64,000 bases of DNA from Fragilariopsis cylindrus CCMP1102 (Eukaryota; Bacillariophyta; Bacillariophyceae; Bacillariales; Bacillariaceae), in contig FMBT01000360.1 in NCBI GenBank assembly GCA_900095095.1, forward strand, positions 124,001 through 188,000, written 5' to 3'. A model generated the notes under the pieces. The model did not search any database, was not told the origin of the DNA, and saw only the letters and a program-made list of their open reading frames with translations. Below are positions 54,639-64,000 of the stretch, one piece after another. The stretch's first letter is position 1. Each line of letters starts with the position of its first letter. The translations under genes were made by a program, and so were the position numbers.

Positions 54639-55532
54639 ATGAATGACAACGAAAACAACGACAACAACACCACCGAGGATTGTACTGTTCTTGAAAAGAT
54701 AGAGGAGGTGAAATCTACTACTGAACCAACATTATTATCATCGCTGGTCGATAAAAGTAAAGGTACTACTACTACTACTGCGATGACTACTCATAATAAT
54801 AAAAAGAGAAAACGAGCGTATGGGGAAAGTATGATAGCTGCTTACTCTTCGGTATCATTTGAACCGGTGGTGAAGAGAGATAGAAAAAATAATAATAACA
54901 ACGACGAAAAAAACGACTCCAGCCCACCAGATAGTCCTAGCTTTTTCTTTTCATCTTCTTATACTGTGACACCGTTGTTATCGTCGCCAGGATCTTCTTC
55001 ATCTTCTTCTGAAGCAGCAACAACAAGAGATGATGAGACCAGAGGAATTAAAATCCAACAAATTGTTCATCAGCATATCAATGGTCTTTGTATTGTTACT
55101 GCTGGTCAATTATCTAAAAGTATCCCATCCTCTTTGACATTACAATCTATTCGATTTGTGGCGAAAGAAGCTCCACCATGTAGTGCTGCCATGAAACGAA
55201 AACGGATAACTAAAATGATGAAGGGAGGTACAGTTGACGATGTTGTTCATCCCTCCACAGTGATTGCAGAACTGATATTAGAGGAAAACAACAACAACAA
55301 CAACAATGATAACAATGATAACACCGAAGATAACAATACTAAAGAAATCCAAGAAAAGGAAACGATCATCATCCCACTTTATGCTTGTGTTTGGGGAACA
55401 ATTATGGAGTTGAATAATCGTAACAATGAATTAACACCGAAAATATTGTTGGACGATCCATTATTAGATGGACATATTGCAATAATATTACCATCAGGTA
55501 CATTCCCACCAGAAAGAAATTCTGCTGTATAA
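54639..55532 (+). CDS. Abitram/Simiate (FAM206)-like protein
   Basis: 297 residues in one exon. The first ~140 residues are Asn/Ser/Thr/Asp low complexity with a basic KKRKR segment. The conserved part has VHQHINGLCIVTAGQ, LQSIRFVAKEAPP, VIAELIL, IIIPLYACVWGTIMELNN and LLDGHIAIILPSG. This fits Abitram: 'N-x-x-C-V-x-x-x-S', 'V-x-V-D-F', 'VYSCVRGxLLEVN', and 'L-x-E-GYIAVVLP'. Members have a biotinyl/lipoyl-like beta fold, and in animals a cytoskeletal or transcription-related role is reported; no enzymatic activity is known. An upstream open frame overlaps its start. An AAC repeat codes an Asn run. Confidence 0.72.
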   Translation: MNDNENNDNNTTEDCTVLEKIEEVKSTTEPTLLSSLVDKSKGTTTTTAMTTHNNKKRKRAYGESMIAAYSSVSFEPVVKRDRKNNNNNDEKNDSSPPDSPSFFFSSSYTVTPLLSSPGSSSSSSEAATTRDDETRGIKIQQIVHQHINGLCIVTAGQLSKSIPSSLTLQSIRFVAKEAPPCSAAMKRKRITKMMKGGTVDDVVHPSTVIAELILEENNNNNNNDNNDNTEDNNTKEIQEKETIIIPLYACVWGTIMELNNRNNELTPKILLDDPLLDGHIAIILPSGTFPPERNSAV

Positions 55533-55706
55533 TGCATCGATTGACAATACACAGAAGTAGTACTCTTAATTCAATAATGGCTAGCATGCAGTTATTTAAC
55601 ATAAGAAAAGCTTTCTTTTAATGCCTATAATCGAATTTTCTATACTGAGTTTACAATTGCGACTATTATGCTATTGCGTCTATGTCTTAGTTGTTGCTTT
55701 CTTTAT

Positions 55707-58700
55707 TTAGTCCTGTGGTACTGGATTGATAAGACGATTCCGAAAACTTCCTTGAAGTAAAAATGAAAATGGTAGCTTATAGCGTTTGAACATTGCAATC
55801 AAATTCCACCAAATGGTCGCCCTGACATCCCTTCCACTTCGCCACGCAGGGTTTAGTATTTGCTCTATACTATCACTAGTTCCAATGATATGACTGAGTT
55901 CTTTTCTCAATACCCAAGGCTGTTGAGTTCATGATAAAAATTAACAAAGAAGAAGAGAAGGAGTTAGATAGGAAGAAAAAAGAAGGAACGATCATTCATT
56001 GATGCTGTGGTACGCTCGTAAATGAATTGAATATAGTTGTCGAATTAACTTACAGAAAGAAACTCGCAATACAGAGGTGTACCTGGACCCTGAGAGCCTT
56101 CGAATGTAGGAGAAGAGCAGGAAACTTTGAATCGTGATACAAATCGGTGACTGCATAGTGGGCAGGAAGTTGTGAAGTCTTGGAAATCACGCTGCTGCCA
56201 ACCAGAAACGATATCCTCTTCTTTCATAATATTTGAACACGAAGGACATGCATCACCATACGTGTCGATGAAAATATCAGGATAGAGAAAATCCAAAAGG
56301 CTCTCACCTAATACAAGTTGTTTCTTTAGTCGGTCAGATAGAATTTCTGTTTGAATCATTGATGCCTTCTTATTTCGTCTTCGCTTCTTTTTTTTCTTAG
56401 TTCTTGAGTTCGTCAAATTTGATGCAAAGAATTGAAGAAAAGCAGCAGAAGTCGCATGTTCAATCGATAGTTCTGAGCCATTGTCTGATAACCCATCACT
56501 GCCAACACTTTCTTCGTCCGATGGTACCTTCATACCGAAAATATTTCTTTGGGAATCGCCTTTCATCTTGTTAAGATTCTTCTTCAGAAAGAGAGAGTAG
56601 GCGTCAGATTTAGGATCTCCACTCGGAAGATTTTTGCTCTCCTGATCATCTCTGCTCTGTGCAAATGAAGCTACGAAGAAGGCAAGTACGTCACTATTCG
56701 CCACCAGACCATCGCGTTTCATAATTTCGATTAATTCGAAAGCTCTTTTGGTATCCCCGCATCTTCCACAAGCTTCCATCAACGATTTGAAAACGTCGGG
56801 ATCAGTCCTTAGACCACGCGTCTCCATATTCTGAAGAGCATCAAAAGCCAAATCAAGCTGAGCTACCGCAACTGCCCTTATTTCTTCATATTCCGCCAAT
56901 GCTTCGTCATTGTCAAGAAGGCTTCGATCACGACAAACTCTAGTTGGATCAAGTGATAGAGCAAAATTCGACATCGTGTCGTACGCCGCTTGAGCACCTG
57001 TGTTCAGATCAGGACATGGAGATTTACTAGTCATATATGAAATAGCATCATCAATTGCGGCTTCTCCACCGGGACAAACAATTCCACCGCCACCGCATAA
57101 CCCCATCGTGAAGTCTGTCGCAATGTTTGACTGAGAAGAAGCGACGCTCTCGCCGTTGCGAATGTCGGTAGATTCAGCTTCATCCTTCTGGACACCTTGT
57201 TCTGCAGTCTTTTCTCGTACAACTTTTGAGGTTGCTACCGGTATCTCATTTTCTATCTCATCTCTCTTTGATTGATACTCTTGCCACTCCCGTCCAATAA
57301 TCGCAGAGTAGGCAAAGAAAAATACGGTGAAAGACATGCCCTCAGGAGAGTAATCGTAGTCACTCCCATAAAAATTGGCGAGATCAGCACTTTTGTCGAC
57401 AGAATAATTCTTCTGCAACTGTTTTACCAGCGAAGCTTGACGGTCAAATTCTGCCGTAATCATGCCTGGGATTGGACGAGGACGACAAAACAGTGACGAA
57501 TCGAATTTTTCTGGCCAAGTTTCGTATATGAAAGGAGCTTCTTCAAAAAGATCAGAGGTATTTGGTTCCACAGCAACGAAAGTCTCGAGCTGTTTGTGTA
57601 CTTTGGCACTTTGAAGAAAAGGGGTATGCACCTTTTTTAGTTTCAACCGGCTACGGTTTAGTTTTGCATCAATACTTTGGTCAAAGAATATAATATCGGG
57701 TAGTTCTGGACTGTACAACCGTTTTGTGATAAAATCATCGAATTGTTGGGTCGAGCATAGTTCTGACAGTATAAGAAGTATTCTGATTTCTGGGAGGTGA
57801 TGAAACTATCCGTGTCAAATCTGTGGTTCTTGCCCCATGACAACCAATCCTTTGAGTCTGGGGACGACGACGATTGAAGGTCTAGCTTAGACTTATCGGG
57901 GACATGAACACATTTTCGGTAATCCTTCATATGGCCACAAAAAATCGCAAGAAAGCCTCCTGTAATCGATCCCATTGATTTTGTTCCCTATCGTTTATCG
58001 TGTCATCCGACAAATTCTCTGAATCTGGAGTATATTGCAAATTGAATGCTTGATCCAACGTTTGAAGTTTTTCCCTCCAAACTCGTTCCCCCTTTTCTTT
58101 CGCTATTTCTTTGAAAGCGCACTGACTGATCTTATTTTGAACAAATTCTTGGTATTCAGTTTCAAGACCTCTGCCTTTCCAGAATAGATGACCAGCTATC
58201 TCTTGTAGACTATGCTGAAGCTTCGACCATTTCTTCCCTGGCACAGGCGGCAATTCCATCGTCCGCTGACCAAACATGATACTATTTCGATCCAAGTCGA
58301 CAACTATCGCTTCGTCACAGACAAATTTTTGTACATTCATCCAGTTATCACGTGTTACTCCACATAGGTAGGGAACTAGCAATGGAAAGAAAAGAAGAAA
58401 AAATTGTGAAGTTAGTATGAAGTATCGAACATACCATTTACAAGAAGTACCTGCAAGACGTTGCTTAGAATAAATTGACGTACCCGGAGCATCTAAGATA
58501 GGACATAGAAATTTAGGAAGCAATGGTACATATAGATGACTCCATTTCATTGGGTACAATAATGAACAAAGAATCTCTGAACAAACCGTCAGAATAGAAT
58601 GTTGACTCGACACTAAAATGATTTTTCGTTCCATAGTCAAGCAATACCAAAGATGTAAAATATTTTCAATATCAAGACAATCGAAGAGTATCTGATACGG

Positions 58701-60059
58701 TAGGGCCACGTATGCAATCGGTAACTTCGCTGGCGGGGACCAAAATCTAATAACAGAATCAAGGATGCTTATCTTGACTTCAAAAGATCCTGGAGGAGGT
58801 GCAGGAATTTCCATACAAAGATTCATCACATACCGTTCAATGGGAGCTTTCATACAGTCTGTGCTTGTTGCTAGACGATATAGTTGAGCAAGATATTCCC
58901 GAAATGCAGTAACATACGGCCATATTGATAAAAGACATAAGCACTTTGGAATGTATAACCGCTTGCCTTCTGAATTAACACTGACTTCAATACCGGCTTC
59001 TCCCACAGTTGCAGAATGTAGTTTTTCATTATTTTGCCAGGGTGTATTATCCGTTGGTTGGTATTCTTCATATATTGTCAAGCATGTTCCATATACTTTC
59101 CGTCCCTTATCATTCGTCATAACAAAATGATGTGCACTGGGCATTCTATATTCGGAGGGTTGTATTATATCTCCCACAGGAAAACAAAATTGTGTCACCA
59201 TCGGATTTAATGGATGATCTGAATGATCTTCTAATGGAAATCTAGCTGTAATTTTTGGTGCGAATGTGTAGGGATTCTTATCTCCGCTATAAATACTTGT
59301 ATCTGGCATATGTATATTTTCACTTTCTTCTTCTCCCTTCTCCACAATATTTCGATTCCATTTCTCTCGAGGTGTCGGTGGTGGTGACAGTAAAGTGGGA
59401 GACGACGACGGCTCTTCTTCTTCTTCTTCTTCTTTACTTTCATCATCTTCATAATGACGATTCTTCGGCGAAAGGGTATGGTTTATTGCGTGATCAGTTC
59501 CAGTTTTTTCGTCGTTATCAACTACATCGTTAAGTGATCGACCAATTCTCTTGGGTGATACCCCTTCGTTATCTTTGTCGTTGTCGTGTCTTGTCTTACT
59601 ATCGTTACTCGAAGTGTATGTTTGTTTCTGGTTGGCAGATACTGCCTGGGGACGTTTTTGGACCGGAGTTCTTAGCACTTGAATCTGATCATCTTTATTT
59701 GTTGCGGCAGCAGCAGCAGTTTCCCATCTAGGATGACAGCTAACTACGATAAAATATTCGACTAATCGTTGAACAGAAACGGCATTATCTATCGATTCTT
59801 CGACAGTAACTTTTCGTCTTAACTTAAGTGGTGTAAGTTTAGGAGATGGTATATTGTTACTATTTTTTCGCTCTTGTGGCTGTTGTTGTTGCTGCTGCTG
59901 CTCTTTTTGCTGAGTTGCCTTGATCTTCGTTTCGTCCGCTGGAGTGGATGTCGATGATGCACGACTTGTCATTGAGCTACCACTGCCTAATTTCGACGGA
60001 GAGACATGATGTTTAGTATCTTCAGCGACAACGTCACCAGCATACTCGGTTTCGGTCAT
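55707..60059 (-). CDS. DENND4/Crag-like Rab guanine-nucleotide exchange factor (two frame breaks)
   Basis: Exons on the minus strand are 60059-58484, 58375-56054 and 55919-55707. Adding one base near 57928-57933 (FFVAI-LKDYRKC) and one near 57776-57783 gives 1370 residues in frame. After a low-complexity N-terminus, uDENN starts at VQRLVEYFIVV. The core DENN domain includes VKISILDSVIRFWSPPAKLP and LHLWYCLTMERKIILVSSQ, then LYPMKWSHLYVPLLPKFLCP. dDENN ends in QQFDDFITKRLYSPELPD. A PPR-like segment (DVFKSLMEACGRCGDTKRAF) and the DENND4-type Zn module (CPSC...TSCPLCSHRFVSRF, GPGTPLYCEFLSPWVLRKEL) follow, an order unique to DENND4/Crag. These activate Rab10/Rab11-type GTPases. Intron 1 (108 nt) is in frame and stop-free. 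Confidence 0.88.
58376..58483 (-). other. DENND4-like intron 1, 108 nt, in frame and without stops
   Basis: GTACGT donor and TTGCTAG acceptor. Removal restores LDAPVPYLCGV of the DENN core; retention would insert ~36 residues without ending the protein. Confidence 0.8.
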
Positions 60060-62134
60060 CCTTTTCTGCTACAGTACGGTACAACCCTTGTTCCTTATTC
60101 AATGAACCGCTAATCGACGAAATACGATGCAATACAGTAATAATACGGTACAATTCGACTTTAAAAAAAAGTTTCTTCAGTATTTTTTATGTGATGCTTA
60201 TGATGTTCATTGCTAAATTGATCCGTTGAGGCCGACAGTACTTTTTGGTACAGCACATGTTTGTCGTGAGTAGACTCCTACTAGTATGTTCGTAAGACCT
60301 ATGCCCCATTCTGTACGCTCCCCGTTTGGTATCTATCCTATGAATGATTCATAGGTTACCGGTTCCGGCTCGTTTGATTATAGAGGATTTTAAATCTAAG
60401 CAAAGGCAAAGCTTGGCACTAACCACCAACAACCCTATTAAGCAGGTAGCAAGTAACCTGTAGGACCTACCAGCATATCAGACTATCAATGCAAACCTGC
60501 TTTGACTGTCTTCGAAAGACCTACCTCTTGCTGCCAAGCCTCAATTTCTTTGAACTGATCCATTGCAAATGGCAATTTCTCAGTTCTCTAATAGTCGTAG
60601 TGGTAACAATGATAGATTTAATTGTTCAAGTCCCAAGTAAACAAGCTATCAACACTACATATATGGTCATCATGAAACCAATCGAGTTGTGGCAACAACG
60701 ACATCCTTCAAACAAGCAAACCCACACTGAGGGATGCTTGTTCTAGCAGCAATCCTCTGTGTAACACCCTGATTCATTGCCTTCCTTCAGATATGGAATT
60801 AGGTGATTCTGTAAACTAAGCAAACATTCATGACGCATGGCTAGCACAAGCCAAAGACACCAGTAAATCTTTCCATCACTAAGTGAACACTACCAGGAGC
60901 GGTACTACTACTGTATCAGGTGTTATTTTAACAAGTATTAATACACAGACTTTATCAAAAACTTCAGCCTCAAAGATAGTATCTCTGTAGAATTAGGCAA
61001 CATCAGCACAGTCTCTGTGGATGAAAAAAATGTACACAACAAATCCCGTGAATCCCAAGGCAAAGCAATAGATTATTACCCCTGACTACTGTAGTATGTT
61101 GTCCATGTTCATCGAGAAGAAGTGTTTTTTACTTTTTGGCGCGACCGATTTTGATGTGTTGTCCGTGTCGAGCCTGACACACCACCGTTGACGGACAGAA
61201 AAAGCGAGATGGCGCGAAAACAAAGAAATGGCATGCAGCGCGCCCTTCGAAAATATTAAAAAGTCAATTTATGCATTTTTAATTTTCGTCGCTCGTCGTG
61301 CGGAGAACGATACACCGCGGCGCTACGCGATTTTATGTGAGTTTGTAAAGTTGTTGTGTTGTGTTGTTGTATCGACAAAGACAGTTAATAAAAAATACAT
61401 GTCTATAAAAGACGAATTGAATTGATTGTGTTCAGGTAGGTCCTAATAGTTGTCGGACGATGTTTAAAGAGTTTTAATTGATGAAATTGTTGTTATCTTG
61501 GTCCAAAAAAAATCCGAAACAACGATACGTGCATGCATGAGATTTGAGTTTTTTTGCCGAAGGATGATAATAATGCTGCCCTCGAGCGGCGAGCGTTTTT
61601 AAAATAAAACATTATTTATTTTTGTGTTATTGGATGCAGTTCATATTATATATCGAGTCACATATCACATTATCTGCTCTCTTAAAAAACAATTTAACCT
61701 CGAGACACGTGATGTAAATTGATAAGGAGATGCAAATATACTTCATTACATTTTTTTCATCGTACTATTACTATTGATTTTGTTTTAATTCATTTGATTG
61801 AATGTATGTTATCATTAGTTCTAAGAATTATCTGTACTTGATCGGAGATGCATCACTTCACAAAACATAATAACTCGATTGTGCTGCTCAAAACGACCAT
61901 ACGCCTCGCTTTGAATTCTTCCCACAAACATGCAGAACTAACTCAAACTCATATACATCAATACATCATCCATCTCACACTTTTCCTTCCTTCTCATTCG
62001 TTTTTTTGATTGACCGTTCACAATACTTGACTTGTATTATCATTCGTTAATATAGATAGAAACACATCGGCAACTTTTGGTCTGATTTGATTATAATCGA
62101 TTACGGAAGTGGTCCATTCGAAAAAGTTAAGACA
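60060..62134. other. Long intergenic region with dispersed element copy
   Basis: About 2.1 kb. The left end is the promoter side of the DENND4-like gene and contains the element at 60288-60380. The right end leads to the chromo-bromo gene. No gene recognised; short open frames at 60489 and 61228 look like chance. Confidence 0.5.
60288..60380 (-). repeat. Dispersed ~100-bp element, copy 2 (upstream of DENND4-like gene)
   Basis: On the minus strand it reads TAATCAAACGAGCCGGAACC, then GGTAACCTATGAATCAT, GATAGATACCAAACGGGGA, GTACAGA, and GGGGCATAGGTCTTACGAAC. All blocks match copy 1 in order. A near-perfect 19-nt palindrome (CCTATGAATCATTCATAGG) lies inside this copy. It is 229 bases upstream of the ATG at 60059 and points toward that gene, as copy 1 points toward its own gene. 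Confidence 0.85.
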
Positions 62135-64000
62135 ATGTCTGATGAAGAAAGAGGAGGAGGAATAGGAGGGGGTCGTCGCTCTAGACGAGCCAAGTCTAAG
62201 CCTATTGACTACGCCAAGGAACAAGAATTCAGTGATGAAGAAAATCTTTTTGAAGACGCAGACAAACCTGCACCTGTTCCTACCAATGTTGCTCCCAAAA
62301 AAAGACGTGCCAAAGGAAATCGTAAATCCAAAGGGAAAAAGCAGCAGCAGCAAGAAGGTGACTATCGCGGCAATGATGGTATGGATCAATACGAAGAAGA
62401 AGACACCGAAGATTATGGTCCACCGAAACCAGTTTACACCGAACGGGGTTACGACCCAACTCTTCCACCAATTCGAGAACGATTTACATTTCTACCTGAA
62501 TATGAATTGGATGGGTCACCCAAAATTGAAGGGATTATTGGTAGACGTCCGGTCGATGAAAAGGAAGACAAAGAAGACAAAAATAGTGATGACGATAACA
62601 GCACCACCAGCAATGGCAACGACAACGTCGATGACGAGGAAGAAGGATCCGATGGGAAGAAACAACGAAGTCGGCGGGGAAACGGGGGGGAAAAAGGACA
62701 ATAATAAATCGCCTGCCAAAAATAAAGACAAAATCAAAGAGTCAAACTCTAATTTTATCGACTACGAGTATCTTGTTAAATACCGGAATCAATCACACTT
62801 GCATCTTGGATGGAAGACAGGTGCAGACTTAGAATCGATGAACAAGTCAGCCAAGACCATTTACCGTCGTTATCTCAAAAAGGTAGCAGCGGGACAAGAC
62901 GAAGAATTGGAAAATCCTGATATCGATCAATCTTTTGTGGTAGTACAAAAGATTCTTGCCGAAGAAAGAACCAGGAACTTGTATTGGAACTTTCCGATAA
63001 GGAGCTATTGGCATGGGAGAAGGAAAGGGAAAAGGAAATGGCCGAAGAGGATGAAACCAGTGAGGAGGAAGGAGAAGAAAAGAAGGAAGAAGCCGAGAAA
63101 AGGACAAAGGTCCAAAAGAAACTACTACAAATAGTATAGAGAAAAAGGACGAAGGACTAGTAGAAACTTCTATAGACAAAAAGACGCAATGGATGTTTCC
63201 CCCTCGGAAGAAAAAAAGGGTAAGTTTTTCAAACTATTTGTACTTCACTACACCACACTAGCCTTGATTTTTCGTTTTTGCTCACTCACTTTTTATTTCT
63301 TTCTTAATCATGCTGTCATTCGTAATTGACGCTCCATATTATAATCTTGGTTCTTTAGATGACATAATAGACTGGAAGAAGGATGATATCGACTTTAGCC
63401 AGCTTACTATTGATCAACTCAAAATCATCATAGGCAAGGAAGAACCATATTATCCCAAATTTGAAGGATGCGATAACGCTTACCGGGATGGATTATTAAC
63501 AGAGCCCCCCAAAAAGCCTCGAGCTTCCTATCTATTCTTTCAGTGCATAATGCGCTCGTACTTTGCTATGCGGAACCCCGGTGCCACTAACGGAGAGCTC
63601 ATGACTATTCTAGGAGAAAAGTGGGGCTCCATGTCTGAAGAAAATGGCCAAGGGCCTTTTCTTGAGCTCGCGAAGGATGAAGTCAAGCTTTATGAGCATG
63701 AACGTTTTTTACTAGAAAAGGCACAAAGACCAAATGAAATGTGGCAGCCAATCCGTAGATGTCGGATGATCGTGGACAGGCTTGCACAAGACGGTTTCGC
63801 TAATATTTTCCTCGAGCCGGTTAATCTAGATGACTTTCCCGACTATGAAGAATCTATAGATATCCCTATGGATCTTGGAACAGTTCGGACGAAATTATTA
63901 TCAAAGAAGTACCAGATGCCCGAACAATTTGCTCGAGATATGCGTAAGATTGGAACAATTGCAAGATCTACAACCGTCATGGATCTGCCATTTGGCATGT
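62135..64000 (+). CDS. Chromodomain / HMG-box / bromodomain chromatin protein (runs off right edge, several frame breaks)
   Basis: ATG 62135 starts MSDEERGGGIGGGRRSRRAK. The basic-acidic N-terminus reaches a chromodomain (FIDYEYLVKYRNQSHLHLGW, ending SFVVVQKILAEE) of the CHD1 first-chromodomain type. An acidic linker and an intron 63220-63358 follow. Then come an HMG box (PPKKPRASYLFFQCIMRSYF) and a bromodomain (IFLEPVNLDDFPDYEESIDI, PMDLGTVRTKL, then NNCKIYNRHGS in the shifted frame). Keeping these domains in frame needs one base fewer in the G7 at 62684-62690 and one more at about 62970, 63098, 63214 (A7) and 63950. Those mostly homopolymer positions suggest sequence errors. It should bind methylated and acetylated histones. 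The remainder, possibly including a second chromodomain or an SNF2 ATPase, lies beyond the window. Confidence 0.72.

Noticed and set aside
1-64000. tRNA, rRNA or CRISPR-like arrays
   Set aside because: No clover-leaf with a GGTTCGAATCC-type box was found by eye, and regular spaced repeats are only microsatellites. A covariance-model scan would be decisive.

Overview
This is nuclear DNA from a eukaryotic alga, most likely a diatom or a close photosynthetic stramenopile. The DNA is AT-rich. It carries short GT-AG introns (27-nt exons at the extreme, introns mostly 60-220 nt) and long Ser/Asp/Asn/Gln low-complexity coding tracts. Three preproteins begin with a signal peptide followed at once by an aromatic residue (SAF-LLP, AAF-TPS, HC-FVV). 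That is the bipartite leader used to enter a red secondary plastid. The genus cannot be fixed from the sequence alone.

Layout. 0-5.6 kb: VPS13 N-terminus (-, cut by the edge), LEO1 (-), an acidic repeat protein (+). 5.6-16 kb: a plastid NTF2-like membrane protein (-), a REXO4-type exonuclease (+), a GH10 xylanase-like gene with four exons (-), an apparently inactive type III pantothenate-kinase fold fused to a Tudor-like domain (+), a plastid PspA/VIPP1-like coiled coil (-). 16-33 kb: URB1/Npa1 (+), a Lys-rich protein ending in a CaaX box (+), plastid EF-G (-), casein kinase 2 beta with a long N-terminal extension (-), prefoldin 5 (+). 33-37.5 kb: a divergent pair of paralogues of an unrecognised two-module family. 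38.6-48.5 kb: three paralogous FYVE-like/ankyrin/RING proteins (A+, B+, C-) with a CDK/MAPK-like kinase between A and B. 49-64 kb: mitochondrial EF-G (-), SUA5/YrdC (-), Abitram/Simiate-like (+), DENND4-like Rab GEF (-), and a chromodomain/HMG-box/bromodomain protein (+, cut by the right edge).

Functional themes. Most genes are conserved housekeeping: ribosome biogenesis (URB1, REXO4), organelle translation (both EF-Gs), tRNA modification (SUA5), transcription and chromatin (LEO1, chromo-bromo protein, Tudor protein), lipid transfer and membrane traffic (VPS13, DENND4, FYVE/RING proteins). No operons, CRISPR arrays, rRNA or tRNA genes were seen, and no intact mobile element.

Two observations stand out. 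A ~100-bp element occurs once at 38149-38257 and once inverted at 60288-60380. Each copy lies 230-350 bp upstream of a start codon and in the same orientation relative to the gene it precedes. Second, many single-base frame breaks, mostly one-base deletions and several in homopolymers, interrupt otherwise well-conserved domains at 5.9, 37-44, 57.8 and 62.7-64 kb. They look more like residual sequencing errors than gene decay. Joined exon lengths given below come out in frame once these are allowed for.
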